Origin: Emticicia sp031378345
Lineage (GTDB): Bacteria; Bacteroidota; Bacteroidia; Cytophagales; Spirosomataceae
DNA: 64,000 nucleotides
Direction: 5' to 3'
Assembly (NCBI GenBank): GCA_031378345.1
Contig: JANNDY010000025.1
Span: 36,184-100,183, forward strand
Part shown: one piece after another, positions 1 to 8,077 of the stretch
How positions within the stretch are numbered: position 1 is the first letter of the stretch
Layout: every line of letters starts with the position of its first letter
Made by a program: the position numbers and the translations under genes
The notes under the pieces: model-generated
Database searches by the model: none
Told to the model about the DNA's origin: nothing
Seen by the model: the letters and a program-made list of their open reading frames with translations, nothing else

Positions 1-61
1 TGCTGCCATTTTATTAGTTTTTATAGTTTGTTTTGAATGAAGAAGGCAAAGTTAAACACAA

Positions 62-91
62 AAATAATAGTATGCAAGCATACTATTATTT
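62..91 (-). terminator. Hairpin terminator of the reductase gene
   Basis: A perfect inverted repeat with 14-nt arms (AAATAATAGTATGC and its complement) and a 2-nt loop lies 20 bases beyond the stop codon of the leftward reductase gene. Read on the minus strand it runs into a T-rich stretch, as in a rho-independent terminator, although the stem is AT-rich. Confidence 0.6.
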
Positions 92-111
92 GAATTTTCA
101 TGCAGAAAACA

Positions 112-846
112 TCAGATTACACCGCCATTAACCGAAATACAATGACCGTTGATATAGCTTGCTTCGTCGGAAGCGAGGAAAAGGTAAGCATTGGCAATAT
201 CAACTGGCAAACCCATTCGTTTTGCTGGAATATCAGCAATGGCTTGTAGTCGAACTTCTTCTGGAATCATGTCGGTCATGTCGGTTTTGATGAAACCAGG
301 AGCTACTGCGTTGGCAGTAATATTATGCTTGCCAAATTCTTTTGCCCAAGTTTTTACCATGCCAATGATTGCTGCTTTGGTAGCTACATAATTGGTTTGA
401 CCAAAATTCCCTGTAATGCCTACCACCGAAGAAGTACAAATAATTCGCCCATATTTTTTCTCAACCATGTGCGGCACTACTGCTTTTGTGCAGTTAAAAA
501 CGCCCGTCAAATTGACATCAATGACTTGTTGCCATTCTAAATGCGACATTTTGAGGAGCGATTTATCACGAGTAATGCCTGCGTTATTGACCAAAATATC
601 TATTTTCCCATATTTTTGGATAATTTCTTGGATTGCTTCTTCTATGGCTGGTGGGTCGGTTACAGCTAATTTTATAAAATCTACCGAATAGCCTTTTGCT
701 TGCATTTCTTGTGCGGTTTCGTTGCCAGCATCAAGCAAATCCCAAATAATAACTTTAGCACCTTCCTCGCAAAAACGCTCGACGGTTGCTTTGCCTATTC
801 CTCTTGCACCACCTGTAACGATGGCTATTTTGTCTTTTAATCTCAT
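112..846 (-). CDS. fabG: SDR-family 3-oxoacyl-ACP / acetoacetyl-CoA reductase
   Basis: This 244-residue protein is a classical short-chain dehydrogenase/reductase of the FabG/PhaB type, expected to reduce 3-oxoacyl thioesters with NADPH in the cytosol. The TGGARGIG cofactor motif is at residues 11-18, NNAG at 87-90, and the catalytic set N112, S140, Y153 and K157 is complete; the length is typical of the family. It starts 8 bases after the stop of the upstream nuclease-ATPase gene, so the two are probably cotranscribed even though their functions look unrelated. Whether the substrate is an ACP or a CoA thioester cannot be told from the sequence; no fatty-acid synthesis gene is adjacent. Confidence 0.85.
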   Translation of the reverse strand: MRLKDKIAIVTGGARGIGKATVERFCEEGAKVIIWDLLDAGNETAQEMQAKGYSVDFIKLAVTDPPAIEEAIQEIIQKYGKIDILVNNAGITRDKSLLKMSHLEWQQVIDVNLTGVFNCTKAVVPHMVEKKYGRIICTSSVVGITGNFGQTNYVATKAAIIGMVKTWAKEFGKHNITANAVAPGFIKTDMTDMIPEEVRLQAIADIPAKRMGLPVDIANAYLFLASDEASYINGHCISVNGGVI

Positions 847-854
847 GGTGATTT

Positions 855-2831
855 TTATGTCAAACTTAATTTGTCAAACAATACTCTGTTTCTTTCTCTT
901 GAATCTTTTAAAACTTTGTCAAAACTTAAAATCTCAACGTACATATTATAGTTGTCATTGAAAAAGAAAAAACCGTCCCCGCTTGGTAAAAGCTTGAAGC
1001 CTCCATCTTTTGCATAAGACTTTAATTTTTTTGTCAAGTCGCATATGATGTAGGCATAGATAGGAGTATTGGGTCTAAAATCAAACTCTCTTTCATGTTT
1101 GTCTTTTGCATCACCTTCTAAAATTTCTCGTGCATATCTGTTTATTTGTTGAATAGGGTTCTCATCGTCTGAATAGTCATCCCTCATTGGTCTTTTAAAT
1201 TCAATGAGTACGATTGATTCATAAGGTTTATTGTCGTTTGAAAAAGCAAAAGGTTTATTGAAAACAATTATATCGGGTCTGTCATTTGATGTTGAATCTA
1301 ATGGTTCGATTTTTTTAAATCTTTTGTCTGATGCTAAATATTTATGATAAGATAGTTTTTCATCAATCATCCATAAATTATGGTCTTCAAATCCGATTTC
1401 ATCTGATAGCGTTTGTAAAGGAAAAATGAGATTATGTACTGCTTTTTCGGTCGCTTTTATATTCAAAAATTTCTCAAATAAATCAAGGACTAACTTTCTA
1501 TGAATCACATATTCAGAAAGTTTGGAATTACCAACCTCTATAATTTTACTATATAATTCCTTGTGTTTTTGAGAAAATTCATCTTTATCATTTTCATTTT
1601 CAATAAACTTTAAAACTGTCGAAGCCTCTTTTTTTACTTCCAACTCTAATACTTGTTGGATTTTAAAAAGTTCAAGTTCCATTTTCTCTTCTGAAAGAGT
1701 TGATGGAATCCTTTTTAGTTCATTCGTTTTGTACTTTAATAATTGTCTATATCTTGGGTGTTGGTTTACAAATTCTTTTACTTTGGCAACTCTTTTTAAC
1801 GAAAGTTGCTCGATTTGGTCAGAAAATTCAGTAAATAACCCTTCCGTAATTACTTTTCGTAATTCTTCTTGTGTTGTCTGGTCAGGAAATTCAATTTCGC
1901 CTTTTGAAAATGTAATTGCTGTTCTCTCATCGTTTACATTACTATCTAAAAATGCTCCCTCAACATAAATGGCTATTGAAAATTGTTTGCCGTCCGAGTC
2001 GTATAAAAAATTATCCAGTTCTGGAATGTCAATTGAAATTTTATCGTCCAAAACCTCCCTTGTATTTGCACAATAATGAATTTTATTATCTATTTTATTG
2101 CTGTACAATTTTACTAAATTCAGTTTGAAAGAATTATTTCGTACTTTAATTTCCTTCGTTTTTACTTGACCTTTTGTGAAAAGGTTGAAAAGGTCATTAA
2201 CTACAATAGATTTGCCTAAATCTTTAATAATAATTCTTGGGCAATCCGTATTTAAAAAATAAACAAAACAATGTTCAATAATTTTCAAAGCAATGTCTTC
2301 TGAATTATTGTTGCACCATTTTCTATATTCTTCTTTTAAGCCATTCAACTTGATAATAGTATATCGTTCGTTATCGCTATTAACATCTTCAAGAATGTGT
2401 TTTTCTATACCTTGGATAGTCGGCTCAAAATTAAATTTACGTAAATGCCAATTACCTTCTTCAAAAAAACGGCTCTCAATCTCGGCTTTTTTAAAAGCTC
2501 TTAACCAAGTAAATCGTCCAATTCCTTTACCCCCTTTTTTGAATTTATATGTAGAATGTGCATAATTGAAAGATTCATAGTTTTTGGTATTAAAACCAAC
2601 ACCGTTATCTTTAATTTGAAAATTAACGATTTCAGGAAAACTGTCCGCTGCCCCAAAATCAATCTCTTTTTGTTCTGAACGAATAACCTCAATTTCAATA
2701 ACGCCAATTTGGGTTGAACTGTCTTCCTCGATGGCTTGAAAAGAGTTTACTATTGCTTCATAAAGAGGAAGCAATGTATTACTAAATGCAAGTTTTTTTT
2801 CATTAATCTTTCCTTTTATGTCGATTTGCAT
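855..2831 (-). CDS. GHKL-type ATPase fused to a PD-(D/E)XK nuclease-like domain
   Basis: The 658-residue protein begins with an Hsp90/MutL-like (GHKL) ATP-binding domain: an N-box around LYEAIVNSFQAIEE (residues about 24-37), a DNGVGF box near residue 76 and a GGKGIGRF box near residue 100. The middle is rich in charged helical segments. The C-terminus has RPDIIVF (D520), IVLIEFKRP (E544, K546) and a following QINRY, the D-ExK-QxxxY pattern of RecB-like PD-(D/E)XK nucleases. GHKL ATPases coupled to nucleases are known from MutL/MORC-like proteins linked to restriction systems, so a DNA-acting defence role is plausible, but this is inference. A MITE separates it from argF'. It is not MutL, which is encoded elsewhere in the window. 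Confidence 0.7.
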   Translation of the reverse strand: MQIDIKGKINEKKLAFSNTLLPLYEAIVNSFQAIEEDSSTQIGVIEIEVIRSEQKEIDFGAADSFPEIVNFQIKDNGVGFNTKNYESFNYAHSTYKFKKGGKGIGRFTWLRAFKKAEIESRFFEEGNWHLRKFNFEPTIQGIEKHILEDVNSDNERYTIIKLNGLKEEYRKWCNNNSEDIALKIIEHCFVYFLNTDCPRIIIKDLGKSIVVNDLFNLFTKGQVKTKEIKVRNNSFKLNLVKLYSNKIDNKIHYCANTREVLDDKISIDIPELDNFLYDSDGKQFSIAIYVEGAFLDSNVNDERTAITFSKGEIEFPDQTTQEELRKVITEGLFTEFSDQIEQLSLKRVAKVKEFVNQHPRYRQLLKYKTNELKRIPSTLSEEKMELELFKIQQVLELEVKKEASTVLKFIENENDKDEFSQKHKELYSKIIEVGNSKLSEYVIHRKLVLDLFEKFLNIKATEKAVHNLIFPLQTLSDEIGFEDHNLWMIDEKLSYHKYLASDKRFKKIEPLDSTSNDRPDIIVFNKPFAFSNDNKPYESIVLIEFKRPMRDDYSDDENPIQQINRYAREILEGDAKDKHEREFDFRPNTPIYAYIICDLTKKLKSYAKDGGFKLLPSGDGFFFFNDNYNMYVEILSFDKVLKDSRERNRVLFDKLSLT

Positions 2832-2920
2832 AGTTAGCTATTAATTTTAAGGGTTCGTCCTAAACTGCCTTCCAAAATACGTCCTCACTTATGGCTTTCG
2901 TACAATGGAAATTTTATTTG

Positions 2921-3082
2921 TATTAACAGGTTTTGTTCTATAAATAATCACAAATAAAACATGCTTTCTTTCTGTGAAAACAACGATATTTTTTTTACAA
3001 TAAAATAAAATCGATTGACATAGGTTTGAATTTCTAAAATTTACCCAAAATGTGATTAATTATAGAACACAGCCTATTAACA
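2921..3082. mobile_element. MITE with 24-bp inverted ends and 8-bp target duplication
   Basis: Positions 2929-2952 and 3051-3074 are imperfect inverted repeats of 24 bases (outer ends GG(T/C)T(T/G)TGTTCTATAA on either strand, four or fewer mismatches). They are flanked immediately outside by a perfect 8-base direct repeat, TATTAACA, at 2921-2928 and 3075-3082. The 146-bp interior has no ORF. This is the structure of a non-autonomous transposon (MITE) mobilised by a transposase family that makes 8-bp target duplications. The right target duplication abuts the stop codon of argF'. The parent element is not in the window. Confidence 0.75.
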
Positions 3083-4027
3083 CTACAATCCCACCAAAAT
3101 ATTCCTCAAAACTGCCTGTGCTGACCATTCACGATTGGCGGCTTGCTGCACCACAACTGATTGATTATCAAGCACTTCGTCTGTAACTTTGAGGTTTCGT
3201 CGCACAGGAAGGCAGTGCATAAAAAGTCCATTATTGGTCAAATCCATTTTTTGTTTGGTAATCATCCAAGATGGGTCTTGCGTTAGCACTTTTCCATAAT
3301 CATTATATGACGACCAGTTTTTGCCATAAACAAAATCTGCTCCTTTGAGGGCTTCGTCTTGGTCGTAAATGACTTTTGCTTTGCCCACCATTTGTGGAGC
3401 AAGGTTGTAGCCTTCGGGGTGAGTAATTATGAATTCGTAATCCGTCATATTTACCCATTCGGCAAACGAATTGGCTACTGCTTGCGGCAATGGCTTAAAA
3501 TGAGGAAGCCAAGTAAGCACAACTTTCGGGCGAACAGTTTTCTTAAACTCTTCGATGGTAATCAAATCTGCCAAAGATTGGCAAGGGTGGCGAGTTGCCG
3601 ACTCCAAATTGACAATCGGAACTCCTGCATATTGGCGAAATTTTTCCATCACGATTTCTCTATAATCGGCATCACGGTCTTGCAAACCTGCAAATGCACG
3701 CACAGCAATAATATCGCAATAACTTCCTATAACGGCAGCCGCTTCTTTTACGTGTTCGGCTTTGTCGCCATTCATAATTACGCCGTCTTCCATTTCGAGC
3801 TGCCAACTATCTTGCCCTACGTTCATCATCAAGACATTCATTCCCAGATTTTCGGAAGCTTTTTGTGTGCTTAGGCGTGTGCGAAGACTTTGATTGAAAA
3901 ATAGCAAACAAATGGTTTTGTTTTTACCTAATTTTTGGTCAGCAAAAGGGTTTTTCTTTTGTTTTAAGCCTTCTTGTACTAATTCTTGCACGTTATCAAC
4001 ATCGTGCAAAGAGATAAAATTTTTCAT
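3083..4027 (-). CDS. argF': N-acyl-ornithine carbamoyltransferase (ArgF')
   Basis: The 314-residue protein is a transcarbamylase of the Bacteroidota ArgF' type, which carbamoylates N-acetyl- or N-succinyl-L-ornithine in arginine synthesis rather than free ornithine. The carbamoyl-phosphate motif SLRTR is at residues 47-51, RHPCQSLADL lies in the middle and MHCLPVRR near the end. It closely resembles the Bacteroides fragilis succinylornithine enzyme in motif order. At the acyl-specificity position (Pro90 in that enzyme, Glu92 in the Xanthomonas acetylornithine enzyme) this protein has Ala90 in GDKAEH, so the acyl group it prefers is open. The gene is the last of a leftward run with the sugar kinase and permease genes. 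Confidence 0.9.
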   Translation of the reverse strand: MKNFISLHDVDNVQELVQEGLKQKKNPFADQKLGKNKTICLLFFNQSLRTRLSTQKASENLGMNVLMMNVGQDSWQLEMEDGVIMNGDKAEHVKEAAAVIGSYCDIIAVRAFAGLQDRDADYREIVMEKFRQYAGVPIVNLESATRHPCQSLADLITIEEFKKTVRPKVVLTWLPHFKPLPQAVANSFAEWVNMTDYEFIITHPEGYNLAPQMVGKAKVIYDQDEALKGADFVYGKNWSSYNDYGKVLTQDPSWMITKQKMDLTNNGLFMHCLPVRRNLKVTDEVLDNQSVVVQQAANREWSAQAVLRNILVGL

Positions 4028-4078
4028 TTTTCCTTGGTAAATTTTTCTTGATTTTTGCTTATCGTTTAAAGCATTTCT

Positions 4079-5008
4079 TCATTCATACAAAATCGCTCTA
4101 CTTACTTTTGCTGGTAATGGTCCGAGCGTGGTGAGTTTCAAAACTGCAATATTTACGCCAGCTTTTGCACAAGTTTCTATGTCTTTTCCCTCCAAAAATG
4201 CTGTCAAAAAGCCTGACCAGTAAGAATCTCCAGCTCCTGTGGCATCAATAACTTCTATTTTTCGGGCTGCCATTTCAAAACTTTTTGTGCCATTTTCGTG
4301 CGAAATAATGCTGCCTCTTCCACCTAAAGTATAACAAACAACCGACGCTCCCATGCGGTGCAAATCGGCGATTGCCTCTTCGGGTTCTACAACTCTGCCA
4401 TAAAGTCTTTCGGCATCGTCTTCGCTTATTTTTGTTAAAGCACCATGCTTGATGTAGGCTTCAATTATTTGCCAAGCTTCTTCTCTATCTGACCAAATTT
4501 TTGGTGAATAATTCAAATCTATGCTTAACTGACAACCCAATTTTGCTGCTCGCTCGGCGGCTTCAACAATTGTTTTTTGTGCAGGATTTTGACTCAAAGC
4601 AAAGCAAGTTGTATGAAAAATGGCACTTTGGCTTAATAATTCGTCCGAAATATGTTTTGGGCGAATCATTCGGTCGGCAGTTCGGTAAGCAATAAAATCG
4701 GGGGTTTCTCTCGAACGAGCCACTACTACAATGCTTGATGGTTCTTGCTTGTCAATAGCTATGTGGCTAACATCCACGCCTGTTTCTCGTACTTTTTCAA
4801 CTAAATATTTACCTAAATTATCATCGCCTACACACGAAACAATGGCTGTGGCGTTGCCCAAACGAGCCATATTTGCCGCCAAATTTGAAGGACTTCCGCC
4901 CTGAAAACGTTGAAAACGTTCGGTTGTGGAAATATCATCTGCGATTTCAGTTCCGATAAAATCTGCCAGCAATTCGCCGACAGCTAAGAGTGTGTATTTT
5001 TTTGTCAT
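4079..5008 (-). CDS. PfkB-family carbohydrate kinase
   Basis: This 309-residue cytosolic kinase has both PfkB signatures: FQGGSPSNLAANMARLG near residues 34-50 and DATGAGDSYWSGF near residue 255, the latter supplying the catalytic aspartate and anion hole. Family members phosphorylate fructose, ribose or 2-keto-3-deoxygluconate; the sequence resembles the fructokinase/KDG-kinase branch but the exact sugar is not decidable. It lies between the permease (77 bases upstream) and argF' (51 bases downstream) on the same strand. A DeoR-family regulator encoded at 7241 could act on sugar metabolism here, but that is only proximity. Confidence 0.85.
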   Translation of the reverse strand: MTKKYTLLAVGELLADFIGTEIADDISTTERFQRFQGGSPSNLAANMARLGNATAIVSCVGDDNLGKYLVEKVRETGVDVSHIAIDKQEPSSIVVVARSRETPDFIAYRTADRMIRPKHISDELLSQSAIFHTTCFALSQNPAQKTIVEAAERAAKLGCQLSIDLNYSPKIWSDREEAWQIIEAYIKHGALTKISEDDAERLYGRVVEPEEAIADLHRMGASVVCYTLGGRGSIISHENGTKSFEMAARKIEVIDATGAGDSYWSGFLTAFLEGKDIETCAKAGVNIAVLKLTTLGPLPAKVSRAILYE

Positions 5009-5016
5009 AGGTTAGA

Positions 5017-5089
5017 TAGATATATTATGTCTGATGTATGAATTTGATGTTTTTTGAAAATACATCATAGCTCATACATCATATATCAG
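5017..5089. repeat. Inverted array of TACATCAT-like units
   Basis: The spacer between the permease and the sugar kinase holds repeated units related to ATACATCA: TGATGTATGA at 5032-5041 is the inverse of TCATACATCA at 5072-5081, with further partial copies (ATACATCATAG, CATATATCAG). It could fold into a long AT-rich hairpin between two cotranscribed genes. Confidence 0.55.
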
Positions 5090-6426
5090 TTAATACTTTT
5101 CTTAGTAATCAAATACAAAGGGTAGCTTAAAATCAAAAAAACAAGTGCATAAACACCGCTTTTGAAATCTTGAAAAACTGCTCCGATGAGAAACATCATT
5201 GATACAATAATTAGCAAATAAGGTATAAATGGATAGCCAATTACTTTGTAAGGTCGAGGTAAGTTTGGTTCTTTTTTTCGCAACATAATGAGCGAGGCAA
5301 AACCAGAAATATAGCCCATAACAAAAAAGAAAGTGGCTATATCAGAAAGGCGTTCGCAAGTATCTTTTCCACTAATGATAAGCAACATTGAGCATAAGGC
5401 TGTCAATGGCATTGCGATTGCTGGTGTGCCACCTTTGTTTACTTTTTGAGCCGCTTTGAAAAAAAGTCCGTCTTTACTCATCGAATAAATGACTCTTGGG
5501 CAAAACATTATTTGGGCGTTCAACATTCCCAGAATCGAAATCATTAGAAAAAACGTTACGATTTTACCTGATTTTTCACCAAAAATCAATTTAATGGCAT
5601 CGGCTGCTGCCAATTTTGAATTTGCCAAAGCATCTATTGGCATAATATAAAGAATCGCTAAATTTACTAACAAATAAATAGCAATAACTACCAAAACGCC
5701 TGTAATCATAGATTTCGGCAAGTTTTTGGCAGGGTCTGTGTTTTCTTCAGTAAAATACGAAGCGGTATGCCAGCCATCAAAAGTATAAAAAACTTGTTGC
5801 AAAGCGATGATAATTCCTGTAAGCAAAGCTGGTTGTGCAACCCTTTGTGTGGTGGCTATTAAATCTTGTGTTTTTACATCTCCGCCATAAATAAAGCAAA
5901 TAAATACAAAAGCAAAAAGTCCAACGGCTTTTAAAAACGACATTATTTCCTGCGATTTCCCAGCTGATTTTGTTCCGAGCCAATGAAAACAAGTCAATAA
6001 AAACAAAATGCCAATTGCCATATATCGAATGAATGGCTCTGTATTTGGCAATAAAAGGGCGATGTATTCACACATAGTATATGCTCCAAAACCCAGAGCC
6101 GCCACCGTGCCAAACCAACTCGTGATGCCTGTAACAAAACCTACATAGTCGCCAAAAGCCCGACGTGCATAAACGTACCACGCTCCTGCACGGGGAACAG
6201 AAACGCCCAACTCGATGGTACAAAGTACGCCCAAGAAAGCATAAATACTTACCAAAACCCAAACCAACATGATTATCGAAGCATCGCCAAGGTTATGTGC
6301 AATCGGACCGGGTTTTCGGAGAATTCCTGTGCCGATTGTCCCACCGATAGTTACGGCAATGCCAAAACCAACACCAAGCAATTTTAATAGTTTGTTTGAA
6401 TCTTCGGTTGAGGTATTTTGACTCAT
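5086..6426 (-). CDS. APC-superfamily amino acid permease
   Basis: The 446-residue inner-membrane protein has about twelve hydrophobic segments and the APC-family start GGTIGTGILRKPGPIA in the first membrane helix (residues about 21-36). Proteins of this kind exchange or symport amino acids or polyamines. The length is usual for the family and the ATG start is unambiguous. Downstream on the same strand, after a repeat-filled 77-base spacer, come the PfkB kinase and argF'; pairing with argF' hints at amino-acid supply but the substrate cannot be read from the sequence. Confidence 0.85.
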   Translation of the reverse strand: MSQNTSTEDSNKLLKLLGVGFGIAVTIGGTIGTGILRKPGPIAHNLGDASIIMLVWVLVSIYAFLGVLCTIELGVSVPRAGAWYVYARRAFGDYVGFVTGITSWFGTVAALGFGAYTMCEYIALLLPNTEPFIRYMAIGILFLLTCFHWLGTKSAGKSQEIMSFLKAVGLFAFVFICFIYGGDVKTQDLIATTQRVAQPALLTGIIIALQQVFYTFDGWHTASYFTEENTDPAKNLPKSMITGVLVVIAIYLLVNLAILYIMPIDALANSKLAAADAIKLIFGEKSGKIVTFFLMISILGMLNAQIMFCPRVIYSMSKDGLFFKAAQKVNKGGTPAIAMPLTALCSMLLIISGKDTCERLSDIATFFFVMGYISGFASLIMLRKKEPNLPRPYKVIGYPFIPYLLIIVSMMFLIGAVFQDFKSGVYALVFLILSYPLYLITKKSIN

Positions 6427-6580
6427 ATTAAAAAGTTTTTCTTAGATTTGAAGCGAAGATAGTAATTTTTATAGAATGTGAGTAATAATTACGAATCATT
6501 CGATTGATGAGTGTCGATTTTTTTATCTTAAATCACTGATAATCAGTAGCTTATATCTTAATTTGACAAGATTTTTTTGC

Positions 6581-6937
6581 ATGAAAAACTTATTTTTAAT
6601 TTTTATTGGTGGCGGAACAGGTAGCTTAGTTCGATATTTTTTGGGGAAATTTGCTCAAAATAACTTTCCAAATACATTTCCGATTGGCACACTTGCGGTG
6701 AATATTGTGGCAAGTTTTATTTTAGGAGTTTTTGTAGGAAGCAACCTCAAATTAGACGAACCTTGGCGAGCTTTGGTTGCCATTGGCTTTTGTGGCGGTT
6801 TTAGCACTTTTTCAACATTTAGTAACGATACGCTTCAACTAATGCTTTCGGGAAGAACAACGGAGGCTTTTTTGAATATTTTTTTGAACGTAATAGTCTG
6901 TTTATTAGCTACTTATGTTGGAATCTTACTTGTTTAG
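6581..6937 (+). CDS. crcB: Fluoride channel CrcB/FluC
   Basis: A 118-residue, four-helix membrane protein with the family signatures GGGTGSLVRYFLG in helix 1, GTLAVNIVASFILG in helix 2 (conserved Asn) and FCGGFSTFSTFSNDT in helix 3 (phenylalanine box and polar track). FluC proteins form dual-topology dimers that expel fluoride. The start at 6581 is preferred; an upstream in-frame TTG at 6563 would add only six non-conserved residues. It is a single gene with its own terminator. No fluoride riboswitch could be recognised in the leader. Confidence 0.9.
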   Translation: MKNLFLIFIGGGTGSLVRYFLGKFAQNNFPNTFPIGTLAVNIVASFILGVFVGSNLKLDEPWRALVAIGFCGGFSTFSTFSNDTLQLMLSGRTTEAFLNIFLNVIVCLLATYVGILLV

Positions 6938-6942
6938 AATGC

Positions 6943-6975
6943 AAAAAAGTCAGTTCTGCAACTGACTTTTTTTTC
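6943..6975 (+). terminator. Rho-independent terminator of crcB
   Basis: A 13-base stem (AAAAAAGTCAGTT / AACTGACTTTTTT) with a CTGC loop begins six bases after the crcB stop codon and ends in a T run. Confidence 0.85.
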
Positions 6976-7086
6976 TTAATTAAGATGGAAACAAATGTTT
7001 CGACTTAAATCTCTATGAAACAAAACTACGACAATATATTATAAAGGTAAGTGTATTACAAGTCAGAAATTCGTTAGATTCTTGAA

Positions 7087-7109
7087 GGTCGCCAGTAGTA
7101 CCAGCGACC
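7087..7109. repeat. GC-rich hairpin GGTCGC/GCGACC
   Basis: GGTCGC at 7087-7092 and GCGACC at 7104-7109 form a small GC-rich inverted repeat in the 303-base spacer between crcB and the DeoR gene. It resembles the other GC-rich palindromic cores of this window. Apart from this, the crcB terminator and the TGCAA motifs, nothing else is visible in the spacer. Confidence 0.4.
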
Positions 7110-7157
7110 ATTCAGAAGCATTTATAATTCATCATAGGTATCAATTCCAAAACTACT

Positions 7158-7237
7158 ATGCAAATGTATGCAAAGTTTTTTATTAATGTCAAGAAATATT
7201 TGCATTTTTTTGCAATATTTGTGAAAAAAATTGCAAC
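7158..7237. promoter_or_regulatory. Cluster of ATGCAAA/TTTGCA motifs upstream of the DeoR gene
   Basis: Five copies of TGCAA or its complement occur in 80 bases just before the regulator's start codon: ATGCAAA at 7158 and 7168 (10-base spacing, one helical turn), and TTTGCAT at 7198, TTTGCAA near 7208 and ATTGCAA near 7230. The first pair and the second group have opposite orientation. Such phased, inverted copies suggest an operator used for autoregulation; this is inference. Confidence 0.4.
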
Positions 7238-7240
7238 ACT

Positions 7241-7993
7241 ATGCTGAAAGAAGAACGCCAACGCTTAATATTAGATAAACTCAATGCCGACAAAAAGATA
7301 AATTTTGTTGAATTGGGTACGTTTTTAGATGTTTCCTATGATAGTATTCGCCGTGATATTATCGAATTGGAAGACAAGGGTTTCTTGAAAAAAGTACATG
7401 GCGGAGCTGTTGCCAACTCTTATTTGTCGGTACTTGGAAACAAAAATCATGGTTCGAATAGTAGTGAAGAACTATCTATTGTGTCGAAAAAAGCTCAAAA
7501 ACTATTTGAAAACCGCCAAACTATTATCATGGATGGTGGAACGACCAATTTTTTGATTGCTGAACAATTGCCCAAAACCCTTGAAGCAACTATCATAACT
7601 AATAGTCCAGCCTTAGTTATGGCACTCAACGAACACCCAAAAGTTGAGGTAATTTTGCTGGGCGGCACTTATTACAAGCGTTATCAGATTACACTTGGTA
7701 GTGAGGTTTCGAGGCAACTTTCACATATAAATGCCGATTATTATTTTATGGGAGTCAATGGCGTGCATACACAAAAAGGCCTGAATATCAGGCATTATGA
7801 AGAGTCGTTGGTTAAGCAACAAATGATGGCAGCTGCCAAAAAGACGGTTTGCTGCATCATTGAAGAAAAAATAAATGTGCAGGAAGCTCACAAAGTTTGT
7901 GATTTTCATCAAATTGATATAATGATTACTAACCTAAAACCGACTGATAACGTTTTGAAGAATTTTCATAAATTGGGCGTGGAGATTGTGTAA
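7241..7993 (+). CDS. DeoR/GlpR-family transcriptional regulator
   Basis: The 250-residue protein has an N-terminal winged helix-turn-helix (residues about 5-57, with SYDSIRRDIIELEDKG as recognition region) followed by KVHGGAV, the linker signature of DeoR regulators, and a sugar-phosphate-binding C-terminal domain with DGGTTNFLIAEQL and ITNS motifs. Family members repress sugar utilisation genes until a phosphorylated sugar binds. It is monocistronic. Clustered TGCAA motifs in its own leader may be its operator. The PfkB kinase about 2.2 kb away is a possible but unproven target. Confidence 0.85.
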   Translation: MLKEERQRLILDKLNADKKINFVELGTFLDVSYDSIRRDIIELEDKGFLKKVHGGAVANSYLSVLGNKNHGSNSSEELSIVSKKAQKLFENRQTIIMDGGTTNFLIAEQLPKTLEATIITNSPALVMALNEHPKVEVILLGGTYYKRYQITLGSEVSRQLSHINADYYFMGVNGVHTQKGLNIRHYEESLVKQQMMAAAKKTVCCIIEEKINVQEAHKVCDFHQIDIMITNLKPTDNVLKNFHKLGVEIV

Positions 7994-8023
7994 TGCCGAT
8001 GGATTTTGGTTCTCTTAAAAAAT

Positions 8024-8056
8024 AAATGTGCCACTTCTTAGAGATGTGGCACATTT
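8024..8056. terminator. Bidirectional terminator
   Basis: AAATGTGCCAC at 8024-8034 pairs perfectly with GTGGCACATTT at 8046-8056, between the convergent DeoR gene and TonB receptor gene. A-rich and T-rich flanks let it serve both strands. Confidence 0.7.
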
Positions 8057-8077
8057 AACTCAGCATTCAGAATTCCT

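Noticed and set aside
855..2831. Second MutL or Hsp90 homologue
   Set aside because: Only the ATP-binding boxes are shared; the rest, including the PD-(D/E)XK-like end, does not match either family, and mutL is present at 13285.
3359..3874. A 171-codon open frame antisense to argF'
   Set aside because: The argF' motifs on the other strand are unambiguous; this frame is a codon-bias shadow.
6427..6580. Possible fluoride riboswitch before crcB
   Set aside because: The conserved fluoride aptamer segments were not found in the leader.
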